From positions 1,612,001-1,676,000 of the forward strand of contig JAVTVJ010000076.1 of NCBI GenBank assembly GCA_034509425.1: a DNA stretch of 64,000 nucleotides, read 5' to 3'. The notes beneath the pieces are model-generated. The model was not told where the DNA came from and did no database searches. It saw only the letters and a program-made list of their open reading frames with translations. The position numbers and the translations under genes are program-made. This document shows positions 29,032 to 40,779 of the stretch, piece by piece. This DNA comes from Eopsaltria australis. Lineage: Eukaryota > Chordata > Aves > Passeriformes > Petroicidae. How positions within the stretch are numbered: the stretch's first letter is position 1; every line of letters begins with the position of its first letter.

Positions 29032-29405
29032 TGTCATGGTTTAGGAAATGTATTCCACAATTTAATAATCCCACTAAAAAAAAATCCACAGCCTGCTGTC
29101 CTACCCGCCCTCTGGCTGGAGACACAAAAGGCAGAGATCATGGATTGAGGCAAGAACAATTTACTGGAAACAGAAATGAGTTAAGGAAAAAAACAGTAAC
29201 AGCAACAATATTAATAACAAAAGTGTACAAAGAGAGGGTGATTTACATGCAAAATGCTGACCAAGGCTGGCACAATGACAAACAATATTGGGCAGACCCT
29301 ACATCTGTCACGCTTGCTGCCCCAACCAGAAAGGGTCTTTTTCCTGGAGTCAGAGGGAGTCCCTTCCCCCTGCCCCCGGTCTGGTTCAGCCCTCATCCTC
29401 CTAGG
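29032..29405 (+). mobile_element. partial avian endogenous-retrovirus LTR
   Basis: The element starts with a TG at 29032 (tgtcatggtttagg) and continues with 'ccacaatttaataatccc', 'ctctggctggagacacaaaa', 'gaacaatttactggaaac', 'gggtgatttacatgcaaaat', 'aaccagaaagggtctttt' and 'ggagtcagagggagtccc'. I recall this as a passerine LTR family beginning TGTCATGGTTTA. The right edge is uncertain because the familiar wording stops near 29405. There is no second LTR and there are no retroviral genes, so it is a truncated or solo LTR. The 179-codon + strand frame at 29001-29540 and the opposing frame at 29211-29396 are read-through of this element and not genes. Confidence 0.7.
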
Positions 29406-31402
29406 CTGCCAGAGCTGACAGAACTTTTCAGTGTAGCTGAAAAATACAGGTCTAAACTACTCACCTGGGCTCATTTAATAGCCATCTGGAGATCATTCCA
29501 GAAGGTGATTCATCTCATTTTCTCAGAGAGCTGTCCCTGAAAGAACCTATCTCTTTCCATCCACTACAAAGCAATCCTGGGCAATTAGCTGTAGCTGCTC
29601 ACAGACATCTTAGTTTTGGAAAGCTAATGGTGAAAGTTCCTGCTTAGAAGGGAAGACATTGGCCACACAGAAAGCATTATCATCACCTCCGTTTTAGAGA
29701 TGGAAAGATAAGGCAAAGAGGCTGCTAGTTGCCTACTCAGTGTCCTGTAGTCAGCTTATGGCAGTAATAGTGCCCCATGCAATTCAGTACATTAACCACT
29801 AAATAAGCTATTAAGATGCCCAGGCATTTAAGTTTATATAACAGCATGACATGAATGATTGTGGGTTGTTTTTAACACGTTTAGAACTTCACTGATTGAG
29901 TTCATAGCTCAGATTTCGGTTCCTAATAAAACCAGCAAGCAATATTTGGGAAATGATCTCCAGATTGCTGTTGTTTTTCTTACTGATGCTTAAATAATTT
30001 TGATAGATTGATTAGTAGTTTTGAAAATGGTCAAACTGTATCTGACTTCAGCATTTGGACATAACGACTTGACTGCAACAGATGTCATGTTTATGTCAGA
30101 ATGATGCATGAGTCACACTATTCTGCCATGTTAAAAGGAACACTTGTTATTTTTAGAATTTGGCTTATAAACAAGCTGCATTTCCATTTGCTGCCCAAGG
30201 GTGAAAGAGTAGCTGTCAGTTTACTGATAGCACATACTCCACCATATGTCCAAACCCTGAGCTCCTGCAAAACTGGGTGGAAAAATCAAACGCAAAGTGA
30301 AACTTTCCTTCTCTCCCTCTTTGTCTTTTCAAGCATGAAATCTTTAGGGAATTATTTCCATGGTTGATCTCATTGTTTCCTTCAACAGAGTGCAAGAATC
30401 AGTCAATAATTATAAGGCTGATTATGTGTTTATATTGGTTTTAAAAGCGACTGTGCTTTTCAGGGATTTGTACTCTTGACCCACAAGACAACAGCATTTT
30501 TTTTAACTGAAATTCTAAGGTTACTTAACTCTGTATCACCACTGCTGACAAAATTCTGATATTTTGCCTTCTAGATATATTTTTGTGACCATAATGTCCC
30601 TAGTTTTTTCTTTGTCTTTTAAAACATAAAGACATGTCTTTGAATGAGAGCTCCCTGTCCTTTGCTATTGTTTTTGTCTCACAGAGAAAAAAATTATAAG
30701 AAGAAAGACATTTAAATTATACAGTCATTTTCAAGAAAAGAGGGTCTTCATTATTTGGCAAGGAACTAAGATGGGAAGAATATTGTACTGTGTTTTGAAA
30801 AGCACAAAAACATTTCTTTTGTGTCCTGGTTTTTTAGAGTATTTCACTACCTTCAGATATTCCATTTAATGTAGTCCCTGTAGTCATTGTTTATCTAGGC
30901 TGAATATCCTGGTCTAAACTAATTCTTGATGCTACTCTGCTGTTTCTCTCAAATTGCAGCAGGGATGACATTATCCCAAATTTCTGTTCTTATTTTACCA
31001 TATGACAGAAACTATTATGACCAAGAGGCAACAATGAGAAAAAATCAGCTCCCCAGAAAATTCTTCATAGAAAATGAGACTTGATATGAGAATGGGATAA
31101 CCCAGAATCAATTTTAGATAATATATTAGAGAGTCAACACTGTAATCATTTTCAGGAATGAAAAAGAGGGGGATGAGGCATGAAAGAAAAGTCTATACGA
31201 ACAGCATACCTATGACTAAAGATTTTTGAAAGGAAGTAAGTATCAATTTAGAAAAGTAAGAAATGGATGGAAATTGGGAAAAGTGAATACCGAAGACCTG
31301 ACAGCAACAAAGACCTTTTTTCTGTTCCTTGCTTGTGCCAGTGCAGAACCATTAGCCCTATAATTTTAAAGCTTTTCCTTAAATATAGGTATTTTTTGCA
31401 CT
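29406..31402. other. AT-rich unique non-coding sequence
   Basis: No gene is recognised. The first part (about 29406-29560) could be the unrecognised rest of the preceding LTR. The remainder is ordinary AT-rich DNA with short frames such as 30101-30367 (+), which has no family signature. Confidence 0.5.
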
Positions 31403-31418
31403 TGTGTATGTGTGTGTG

Positions 31419-31465
<47 letters not shown>
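31403..31465. repeat. GT-rich run followed by a (TCTA)n microsatellite
   Basis: A short gtgtatgtgtgtgtgta run leads directly into about eleven uninterrupted TCTA units (31420-31465). The frame that crosses it reads as repeated Ile-Tyr-Leu-Ser and is an artefact. It is a likely polymorphic tetranucleotide locus, and the same motif recurs at 61266-61373. Confidence 0.97.
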
Positions 31466-33480
31466 GTTTTCAGATAAGCATAGGCCTTAATGCTTCTTCT
31501 GAAGGAGTCTCTGGTGTAAGAGAGGAACAGAAAAGTGAATTTGGGCATATGCAAGGCTTCTGTTTGTGATGCTCAAGTCACTTGTCTCAAGCTGATTGTG
31601 CTCTCAGAGCAGTCACCTGAGCCCAAATTCCTCAGGTGTGTCATGTATCTGCAGGTTAATGGAGTGCCTGATGTCAGCACTTCTACCTGTTCATACTAAG
31701 GGCTGGGAATTTTACACCATCCTCAAACTATGATCCAAATCAAGTTAGCCATATGGCTTCCAATAAAGGTCAGTTTTAATAATAATTAAATGGTGTTTCC
31801 CATTGACTGTGAAATATTTCAAAACTGTAACTATCCCTTAATATTGTTCTCTGTATTGAAATCTGTCACCTTTTCTTCATTAAGTAGACATAATTCATAG
31901 CCACTGTCTATGGCTAGATGTTGCTTTAAATCAGCTTCATGTTATTCAGAAAAATGTTGTTCTCAGTGATTTATCTGTAATTTTCTTCTACTTGCCATCA
32001 TTGACAGGTCTGTCTTTAATTTTTTTCCCTGCAGTAGACTTCTTTTGGGAAGGAAAATGAAGTACAGCAATGGCTTTTATTCAGCTATTGAAAAGGATTT
32101 GATTCTACATAACTGAAAACAAGGAGAATGTGACAGGGATTGAGTCCTGGTCCTGGCAGACTATAACTGCATGAAAAGTTTATTTATTCATCATAGATAA
32201 GGAAACTGATTATGCCAGTAAAGAAGCTCTAGTAGCACAGAACTGACTCTTCATAATGCTGAGAATCCATCATGTTCACAATATATATTTCCCACTGAAC
32301 TGTGGCACTTTAAATAATTAGTCTTATTGACTAGTAGGGCTTAGGGTATGCTCATGGGCTAAGAGGTAGCAGGTCAGAGAGGTGGTGATTCCATTCACAG
32401 TGTGGAATTAGTGGTGAAATGGAGGTTCTCCTTGTCCATCCACAGGAGCTGGAATAACCCCTTAGATTCCATCCTCCAGTGGCCTGCTTCTAAATACCAG
32501 GACACCAATGCTTAAAAATATAAAAACGCTTTATGAAAAGAGCAAGCAAATGATTCTCAAATGTATTATTTAAAGAAATGTGAATGGAAGCGTTTTTTAA
32601 CACTTGGGATTTACAATATTGCAATATAACACTACTGTAGTGGGATAATATTATGTGCTTAAAATTTTTATGAATCACATCGGATATAATTGTTTTTTGT
32701 TTAAGAAATGTCTGTTTCTATCCCCAACTTAATAACTCACACTGAAAGCTTCATTGGGTTTAATTATGGAATATTCTGAGCAAATGAAACAACCTTTTCT
32801 GCCTTTAAGGTGTCAGAGCAGGCATTGTTTCAAGGACTAATGTGCATTAGATGATGAGGGAAAACTGTGAATCTGAAACTCCTGGCTCACTTGGGAGCTT
32901 CATGGCTTTAATTTTTACACTGCAGAGGAAGTAAAAACTTCTAATTTTTCACCTGAATATCCATCCCACTGGGACAACTGTTATAGCCTGCCCTGGAAAG
33001 TGACATTTTTAAAACTGTTTTTCATTTGAGTATATGTTCATAGAAATTAGGTAAAAAAGAAAAATTTTTACTTAAATAGCACAAGTATGACTGTAATGAG
33101 AGATTTTGAACCATTCTTTAGAAAATGGCAGCATTTTAATATTGTTTATAGATTCCAAATCTGGTGTTCCTCTCATAAGGTGTAAACAGTTTCAGTAGAA
33201 TTGCAGTAGCATAAAACATGATAAGAAAATAACTTGTAACAGGAAAAAATGACTGTCTGCAAATTGTCCTTTGTTTATGGACTGTTAATAGGCCAAAAGG
33301 AGGCCAAACTGAGCACAGTTGCTCTTAATCACTGCACAGTCCCAGTCTCAGCAAAGTGCCTTTGGAGACCTGAGTAGAGGGCTCGTGTCACTGTATTTCC
33401 TTTATTAGAAAAACCCTACTCACACAGAAAAAATATAAGGTTTAGTCATCAACCAAAAATAATGAAGAAGCAAAGACTGA
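31466..33480. other. AT-rich unique non-coding sequence
   Basis: No gene or repeat is recognised. The short frames have no family signature and there is no GC-rich segment until about 33500. Confidence 0.55.
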
Positions 33481-34251
33481 GACAATGGAATAAAGGGAAA
33501 CCAAGAATCCCAGTAGAAGAGAATAAAGGTGTAACTAGGGATCCCTCCATCCTCCTCCTACCAAGAGCCATGCTGGGTCCCAACACCAACCCAGCTGTGC
33601 TAGTGGTCGAAGGAGCATCTTGTTTTAGTTCATAAATTACAAAATTCTGCTCATAATGAAAAGCCTGTATCCATCCAACATAGCTGGGATGTGCAATGTT
33701 CCACAACCCTCCCCACTGGAGCCTCTAGTCCAGAAGGGCTGTCAGTCCCTGGCACAGGGGAAGCAATGCCCCTCACCCTGCCCTCAGAGCCCCAGTTGAG
33801 CTCAAAGTGACCATCAGACAGGAAGCTCCACCTGGGGATTGGGGGTGTCCACAGGAGGCCAGGGCAGGTAAAAGCCATTGTCCCAAGACAAATGTAGTAA
33901 TTTCCCTATTGTCCTTGGATTTTTTGGCAGCTGAGATCATGCTGGATGCAAGGGCAATAGCTATATCTTTCTTTTCTCTCTCTCTCGCTCTCCTTTTCTT
34001 CTCATTTCCTCTTCTTGAAATCTGGGTAATTCAAGGCGGGGTGGGTTAGAGTTTGCTAAGACAATGCTTTCTGAGATGCTTTATTTTGGTTGAATACTTT
34101 GCTAAGTTCTGATCTTTTAAAGTTTTCCAGTAAAGTTTCATTTTTAGCCTCAGGGGAACTTTTGCTGGGTTCTCCTTTGCACCATCTCAAGGAAATGTAG
34201 TTCCTTAAGTTCCTTTTAAATAAACTCAGTAAGAGAGGACCAGGGCTTTAC
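33481..34251 (+). mobile_element. candidate second LTR-like sequence next to the 34.3 kb element
   Basis: This block is more GC-rich than its left flank. It carries a CT-rich tract (about 33968-34018, tctctctctctcgctctcc) followed by 'aaatctgggtaattcaagg', 'gggtgggttagagtttgct', 'gctttattttggttgaata', 'ttaaagttttccagtaaag' and 'ttgcaccatctcaaggaaat'. The order of CT tract, T-rich stretch, degraded polyadenylation-like signal (agtaaa, where AATAAA would be expected) and C-rich tail resembles the R-U5 end of an avian LTR, and the wording is familiar to me. I cannot fix either edge and cannot exclude unique sequence. The frames at 33449-33878 on both strands have no family features. Confidence 0.35.
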
Positions 34252-34984
34252 AAGGGGTAGAACATCTCACACTCTTCCCCCTGCTCCAGCCTGGGGTCCC
34301 GCTCACGGGAGACAGTCCTCCATGAACTTCTCCAACATGAGTCCTTCCCATGGGCAGCAGTTCTTCATGAACTGTTCCAGTGTGGAGCCCTTCCATAGGC
34401 TGCAGTCCTTCAGGAACAGGCTGCTCCAGCGTGGGTTCCCCATGGGGTCACAAGTCCTGCCAGCCAAGTGTGAGCTTCTCTCTCCACAGGACCACAGGTC
34501 CTGCCAGGAGCCTGCTCCAGTGCAGATTTCCCATGAGATCACAACTTCCTTTGGACATCCACCTGCGTTGGCATGGTGGGTCCTCCAGGGGCTGCAGGTG
34601 GATCTCTGCTCCCCCATGGACCTCCATGGAGGGACACAGCTGCCTCACCATGGTCTGTACCAGGGGCTGCAGGGGAATCTCAGCTCCTGTGCCTGGAACA
34701 CCTCCTGCCCCTCCTTCTGCACTTGGTGTCTGCAGGGCTGCTGCTCTCAAATATGCTCACTCCTCCCTATTCTGGCTACAGTTATTCTTGTGAAGTAACC
34801 TTTTCTGTTTCTTGAAGACATTGTCCCTGAGGCGCTATCGCCTTCATTGATGGCTTCAGCCTTGGCCAGAACCCTGCTCTCAGAGCTGACTGGCGCTGGC
34901 TCTGTTGGACACAGAGGAAGCTTCCAGCAGGTTCTCACAGAAGCCACTCCTGCTACCAAAACCTTGCCACACAAATCCTATACA
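34252..34984 (+). mobile_element. LTR-like avian repeat, 5'-truncated copy 1 of 3
   Basis: This has the same wording as the fuller copy at 52039-53048: 'cttccccctgctccagc', 'tctctctccacagg', 'cctgccaggagcctgctcca', 'ggggctgcaggtggatctct', 'cagctgcctcaccatgg', 'tgtctgcagggctg', 'cttccagcag', 'cacagaagccactcctg' and 'accaaaaccttgccaca', ending CA near 34984. The first 300 or so bases present in the 52 kb copy (from 'accctggctgg') are missing. The left half is a degenerate tandem array with a period of roughly 45 bases, each unit starting near 'ctccagcgtggg' and containing 'cttccatgggctgcag'-like text. Low stop density in this array opens overlapping frames on both strands (34303-34815), which are not genes. 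I take it for a non-autonomous or solo LTR of an endogenous retrovirus, with the class not determined. Confidence 0.75.
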
Positions 34985-36229
34985 GTACTGAAAGGATATA
35001 AAGGCTTCAAAAGGAAAAGCATGATTTCAGTGGTGGGGAGGATTTTATTCAAGCAATTTCCTGATCACCCTAGACATGACAAGGAACAACTGGCCTCAGG
35101 CTGAGCATCTTTTGGGATCAGATCCCGCTGGATCACATGCTTCACCTGGGAAAGCAGTACATAAATCTCTGGGTTTTGTGAAGAGCCCATCAGTGTGAGA
35201 GGAATGTGTCAACATGCAGAAGTTAGAGGTGATATAATAACAAGTGTTTTATGTGTAAGAATTTTGAAGTGGCGCACTTTGCTATGAAAAGATCAGATAA
35301 GTGAATACATTTTTATAACTACAATGAAGTGTTATTAAGATTTTTAAAGTTTTTTCTAATCTGTCATTCAACTTGAAAATCCAGCTGTGTTCTATATCCT
35401 GTTATTTGACACATGGCTTCATGATTAGTTATTAGATGTCTCTTTGCAGCTGAACAAGATTGGTTGTATAATAGACACTCTCATACTAAATAATTATTCA
35501 TTGTGTTTTCAGTAGATGAATAGATAAATGAAATATTAGTTCCATTTTCTTCTACATAATTGGGCCTTGCAGTAGTTAATCAATCCTTACAATTTAAATA
35601 TCATTTTTCTTTATTATTATTGCCACCTCTAAGATCAAAACCAGAAAAAAACAGCTGCAGTGACATTCTAGGTAGACATGAGCTTTTGATAGGAAAAAAT
35701 TAGGATTAATCTTAGGCTATAAATATAGTGTTTATTGGACTACAAATACAGAAAGCTTGTTGTACTGGACAAGACTCTAGTAATTCATAAACAAATTGTT
35801 CAGTTTCTAATGCTTTATGTTTCTTGCCTTCAGATCTTACAACTTACAAGAAAAAGGTGGAAGAATAAAGAGAAATCTTCTGATCTTCTCTGTCGATCTC
35901 CTGGAGACAGACAGCTGTGACACCAGACACGCTGGTGAGAAGGAGAAAAAAGGATCATATTACACTTCATGTACCAGCTACAATGTGGTAATTAATTACA
36001 GCAAGATGCATGAACTAAAGTTATCTATTTTTAAGTCCAATCACCTCTTTTCTTCACGATAATCCTAGAAAACCATTTCCTATCTAAGTGTAGATGTGTC
36101 CTGAGTGTTTTTATTTTTCTATCCATTACTATTTTCTCTGCAAAATTTGCAGTTAATAATTTCAACTTATGGCTGGGTCTTCATTCAAACATGACTGTAT
36201 ATACTGTAATAAGATGTTTTTTTACATGA
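34985..36229. other. AT-rich unique non-coding sequence
   Basis: No gene or repeat is recognised. Frames at 35735-35920 and 35817-36062 (+) overlap in different phases and have no family signature. Confidence 0.55.
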
Positions 36230-36320
36230 GCCACCATCCCTGGAGGTATTTAAAAGATGTGTAGGTGGGACACTTAGGGACATAGTTGACCTTGATGTTC
36301 TTTGAGGTCTTTTCCAACAC
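36230..36320 (+). mobile_element. CR1 LINE 3' fragment (first of an adjacent pair)
   Basis: 'ccaccatccctggaggtatt', 'taaaagatgtgtaggtggg', 'acttagggacatagttga' and 'ctttgaggtcttttccaac' are the last 90 or so bases of CR1 in the forward orientation. The typical terminal 'gattctatga' repeats are absent, because a second CR1 begins at once. Confidence 0.85.
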
Positions 36321-36321
36321 T

Positions 36322-36586
36322 GAGCAAGAGGAAATGGCCTCAAGTTGCACCAGGGAAGGTTTGGGTTGGATATTAGTGAAAACTTTCTTCACTGAAAGAG
36401 TGATGAGGCATTGGAACAGGCTCCCCAGGGAAGTGGTGGAGTCACCACCCCTCTAAGGGTACAATAAACGAGTAGATGTGGCATTTCTCTATATGGTTTA
36501 GTGTGCAGAGTGATATTTGGTCAAAGGCTGGACTTGATGATCTTGAAGTATTTTTCAACCTTAATGATTCTATGGTACTGTGATTT
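36322..36586 (+). mobile_element. CR1 LINE 3' end (second of an adjacent pair)
   Basis: The element starts at 'gagcaagaggaaatggcctc' and runs through 'aagttgcaccagggaagg', 'ggatattagtgaaaact', 'ttcttcactgaaagagtgat', 'cattggaacaggctcccc', 'agggaagtggtggagtcacc', 'ctggacttgatgatcttga' and 'aatgattctatggtactgtg'. This is the 3' end of a 5'-truncated CR1 in the forward orientation. The reverse-transcriptase region is absent. The part after 'ccacccctctaagggt' is shorter or more diverged than usual. It shares 'tatttggtcaaagg' with the CR1 at 40.8 kb, which suggests the same subfamily. Confidence 0.95.
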
Positions 36587-38179
36587 TAAATGATTACATA
36601 ATTCTATGGCCTCAAAAGCAGTAGGTGCTGTTCCTATGTGCGTTATCTCCTTGGGGTGTCTTCAAATATTTCTGTTTTCCAGTTTGCTTTGTTAGCTGAG
36701 AAACTCAATAACATGGGCATAAATGTAAATATCACAAACCAAGAGACTAAGAGGGAGTAATATGGTAGACATACCAGTTATTTCATGAAATTCTGGACAT
36801 CCAAGTTATATTTTCCAAAGCATCATAAAAAAAGTCAACTTAAAGAAACAGACCTACTTCTCACAGAAGTGAAAAGATTGAAAAGTTCACAGCACCTAAG
36901 AACAGTCTCATTCTGCTCTTTTGTAGTCTCTTAGTATAGAATTACATTGTTTCTACCATTTTATTGAAAAGGCAGTATGATTAACTTCTGGCTTAATTCC
37001 CCATATATGATCAAAGATTGAGTAAATTCCATTTTCGAGAAACAATCCTGTATATACTGTGTGTAATACTGCTCTTCAATAGCAGGCAATGCTAAAGCTC
37101 ACTTTTACTTTACAGAAGTAAGCTAATAATTGAGTATTCCTCCACAGAAAAATTAGTACTCATTCAGTGGTCAATGTATAACCACTGTCAGCTTACAAAT
37201 TTAGTATGTTTTTTGCTAAAAATAGATTGTTTAGTTTCCATCCTCTGCTAATTATTCCAAAATTTCCATCTGAGTCAAATTTCCTGTGTTCTTAGTAGAG
37301 AGAATAAAATGCCTCACTCATTTTCACTGCAGAAAATTTATTTTTCTTTCTAATAAATACACTGATTTTAGCAAAAGGTTCAGCAAGCATACAATTCCTG
37401 GAAAGGGGAGACAAATGCTTTAGGAAATTTATAAACACAGGGATGAATTTTAGTCACCTGTACTGGAATGTCTCTCTAGTACTGTCAAACAGCACTTCTA
37501 ATGACAAAATATGGAAAGAGACCAGTTACCCTGGGGGAAATCTTTCTAGTATGATATTTTTCCTTCTCATACATCTTCAGTTCAAAGTAACTAGTGTGAA
37601 TCTCTTCTGGTTACTAGTAACAGCTTTTCTTCTTTGAAGCAAACTCCCTATAAATTATGGTAAAAATGTCTCTACTCTGCCATATTAACAACAATTTGAT
37701 TTAGAAGAAAAAAACAATCAGAATTTTGAAGTTCAAAATGGCCAGTGCTAATACTCAGACACAGTTACAGTTCTGGAAAAAAAACCCAAACCAAAACAAC
37801 AACTAAACAAAAAAATACAGAAAAAAAGTAATTTTTTCTGACACTGATCTTTCATTCTCTTACAGGTTATGGGTTTCTATTTTGCAACTTCTTTGAAAGC
37901 ATATTAAACACCTTTTAGACTATCCCTGGGCAAAAAAAGGTCAATGTCATGCCTCCTAGCCTTCAAAATATGGCGCTGTGTGCTGAATGCCTGCTGAGTG
38001 TGCTCTGTGCAAATTATACCTCCTGACTTCTGCCAAAAAACCTGTCAATGACTTTCTAATGTAGATAAGCATGTTTGAATGCCCAAGTACATTCCTTGAC
38101 ACCATTTTAGCATAAAGTATCTACTTTTCTATAGGCTATTTCAATGTATAAAGGGAGCTTACATGAAAGATAGAGGCAT
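36587..38179. other. AT-rich unique non-coding sequence
   Basis: No gene is recognised. An A/C-rich low-complexity block (37777-37829) resembles the one at 10.6 kb. Short frames such as 37443-37637 (+) have no family signature. Confidence 0.55.
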
Positions 38180-38447
38180 TTTACCAAAGCCTGTAGTGAC
38201 AGGACAAGGGGTGTTGGTTTTAAACTGAAAAAAGGTAGATTTAGACTAGACATAGGGAAGATTATATTATGAGAAGGATGGTGAGACACTGGAACTGGCT
38301 GCCTAGAGAAGTTGTGGTTCACCACAGACATGTTCAAGATCAGGTTGGACGAGGCTATGAGTAACCTGGTCTAGCAGAAGGTGTCCCTGTCCACGGCACT
38401 AGATGAACTTCAAGGTTCTTTCCAACACCACCCACTCTATCATTCCA
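38180..38447 (+). mobile_element. CR1 LINE 3' end
   Basis: Forward-strand CR1 wording: 'taccaaagcctgtagtgaca', 'ggacaaggggtgttggtttt', 'aaactgaaaaaaggtagatt', 'tagactagacatagggaag', 'acactggaactggctgccta', 'aacctggtctagcagaagg', 'tgtccctgtccacggcac' and 'ttctttccaacacc', ending near 'ctatcattcc'. It is a 5'-truncated copy of the subfamily with the 'ctggtctag...tgtccctg' end. A 76-codon minus-strand frame over it (38107-38337) is an artefact. Confidence 0.95.
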
Positions 38448-40349
38448 ATTGCCACATCTAGAGAGGCTCTTACTCCATCGATTTCTACTGGAGCACTCTC
38501 CCATTAAGAACAACAGTGTAAGTAGAGCTCATTAAAGCATAAAGCTTAGGCACTGCATCATCCATAGCTCAGTGCATTAGGTCTCTAAAGGAAGATGACT
38601 CAATTTGGCAAGCCTTGGAAAAACCATTTTGAAGTCAAAAAGTTATGGTGGGAAGTGTGCATTGCTCCTGTCATAAGGCATGGGAAGTAGAGAACTAAGA
38701 GGTGGAAGAACACACAAGCTTTAAAGACAACAGCTCTTCTTCAGACCTGAGCAAGAAGAAGGAAATTTCATACCAAACAGAGACTGAGAACAATAGTTCT
38801 AAATTTAACTTTGTTATGATAATGCATGAGATGGGAAGAAACAGCTATGTGATACATTTCAAACAAAACATGGTGTTAGGAAGTGAGGGTGTGATGCAGT
38901 TAGTGCTTCCTATGAGATACAGAATGGTGGCAGAGTGAGTAGGTGTATCTTTTAATTTGACAGAAAACTGTGTCTATTCATGAATTTTAGCAGCAAGACA
39001 AATTACATATTTAAATTTCCAAGTATTTTTGACAGAGATGGGAGACCCATTTTGTAGGTCACCCTGAGGGCTCAGGACTGGGATATTACAGAAATAAAAG
39101 GTGACATAAACAGGCTAGTTCTGTTCTCCAGTAATGCTTTCATGACTTTGCACAGAAAGTGTTCAGTCATCTACTGGCATGTCTATGCCAGGGAGTGCAT
39201 CATTAATGCAATAATAAAAAGTTTTCTTTCTACAAGAACTATGAAATCTGTACTTATCTGCCCTTGAGAAACTGCTGTGTGATCTTAAATAACTCAAGTG
39301 GATCAGGAATTTTCTGTGAGGATCACTTTTCTGATACAGTATTTCTTTTATCTATCACTCTTGAAGCAGTTCTGCTCCGCTGACGATATTTCTTTTTTCC
39401 CTAATCACATGTGGCAACTCTTCCCTTTTAGATTTCCTGAAAGTCTCCCATCTCTGGAAAAAAAACCAAAACTCAGAATCATATGAATATACATAGTGAT
39501 TTTTTAAAAGATAAGGGTGTTTCTTGCTCGTCTTTTTCTTACCCTGCCTCAAATCTTATACATAGTCTTTGCTGCTTCGCTTCAGGTAGCAATTTCTGAA
39601 GGAGGAATTTTCATTGTGTTGATAGGTCCTTGTTGCCTAGGAACACTTTTCAATTTGCCACTGTGTTAGTATTTAGGTCACCAGTGAATTAATCTTTTTA
39701 AAATTATATCTATGTAGTCAATCATCAATTCTGAACTATCCCATTGAGAATTGGCAGTATAGTACTTAGTTGCTTATGGATTGAAAAGTTAAATTGAATG
39801 TTCTGTTTGCAGAGAAATTCTATGAAAGAGAAAAGAAAATGGTTTTCCTTCATAGTAAGAAAATGTCTACATTTTGCAATAATAAACCCTGATGTTTTCT
39901 AGATTGAATTTAACAATGTTGTCTGAAGGACAGACCCTGCCTCCTTTAGGGTTTTTACAAAACTCCCCTCACTTCAGAAAAGCAGGATCAGGTCTTATCA
40001 GAGCAAAGGGAATTTGATCATCTTTCTTTGAAGCCACCTTCTCAAGATCAATGAAACTTCCATATTTCATGCTGAGATATATGGAAGTAATGTAAAAGGA
40101 AAATCATTCCTGAAACATGAGAAGAAATGGAAAAAAGAAAACTTGTTTTAATGATCAAGAAAGTTATTTCTTACGTCAGTATTGCATTTCTTGCCACGAC
40201 TCTGGTAACTGAATCTGCTCATTCCTGGAATACTGTAAAGGAAGAGAAATAACTGTATAAAACATCAGTTGGAACATGCCTCAAGTCACCTATTTTCCCC
40301 ATCACGGACAAGTTCTGCCTATTGCCCTTAATATCTCATTGCTGGCCCT
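38448..40349. other. AT-rich unique non-coding sequence
   Basis: No gene is recognised. The 78-codon + strand frame at 38702-38938 is unremarkable. There is no repeat wording until the doubtful CR1 scrap that follows. Confidence 0.55.
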
Positions 40350-40450
40350 CAGAGTTCTCCAGGGATGCCCAGAATCGAATGTGGTATTCCAGGCATGATT
40401 GTGGTAAAATACATACAAAGGGACATTGACTGTCTTGTTCTGTAGAGCCT
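40350..40450 (-). mobile_element. possible old CR1 fragment
   Basis: 'tgcccagaatcgaatgtggt', 'attccaggcatgattgtggt' and 'aaagggacattgactgtc' resemble, with many changes, the CR1 complement around 'tgcccagaactg...cacagtattccaggtg...gggacaatcac'. If real, it is a diverged internal piece on the minus strand, about 100 bases long. A chance match is possible. Confidence 0.4.
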
Positions 40451-40779
40451 CTCCACACATGCTGCTCAGATCGGTAAGGGATTGGAATTATCCGCAGATT
40501 ACTTCAAAATCATCCAGAAGACAATAAAATTAGTGTAATGGGCACAGAACTCTGTTTGTTCCACTTGCACTGAGCTATTCTGTCCTCTCATTATTAAAGA
40601 AATAATGTGGTACTGAATTTAGGAAAAGGTATGGACTGGACCCTCTGCAGGTGTTTACCTCACTGGTACCAAATGTGATCATACCAGCAGGGATCCTTGC
40701 CCAGTTCACTGTTACAGTGATAACTGTGTGCATGGCACAAAGGGGAGAGACCAAAAAATGGCACAGGTAAAGGGTCAAA

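Noticed and set aside
29001..29540. 179-codon + strand frame
   Set aside because: It covers a partial LTR and both its flanks. No retroviral protein motif was seen.
34303..34815. Overlapping open frames of 80-158 codons on both strands
   Set aside because: All lie in the GC-rich internal array of an LTR-like repeat. The same frames recur in the 45 and 52 kb copies, and no phase is favoured.
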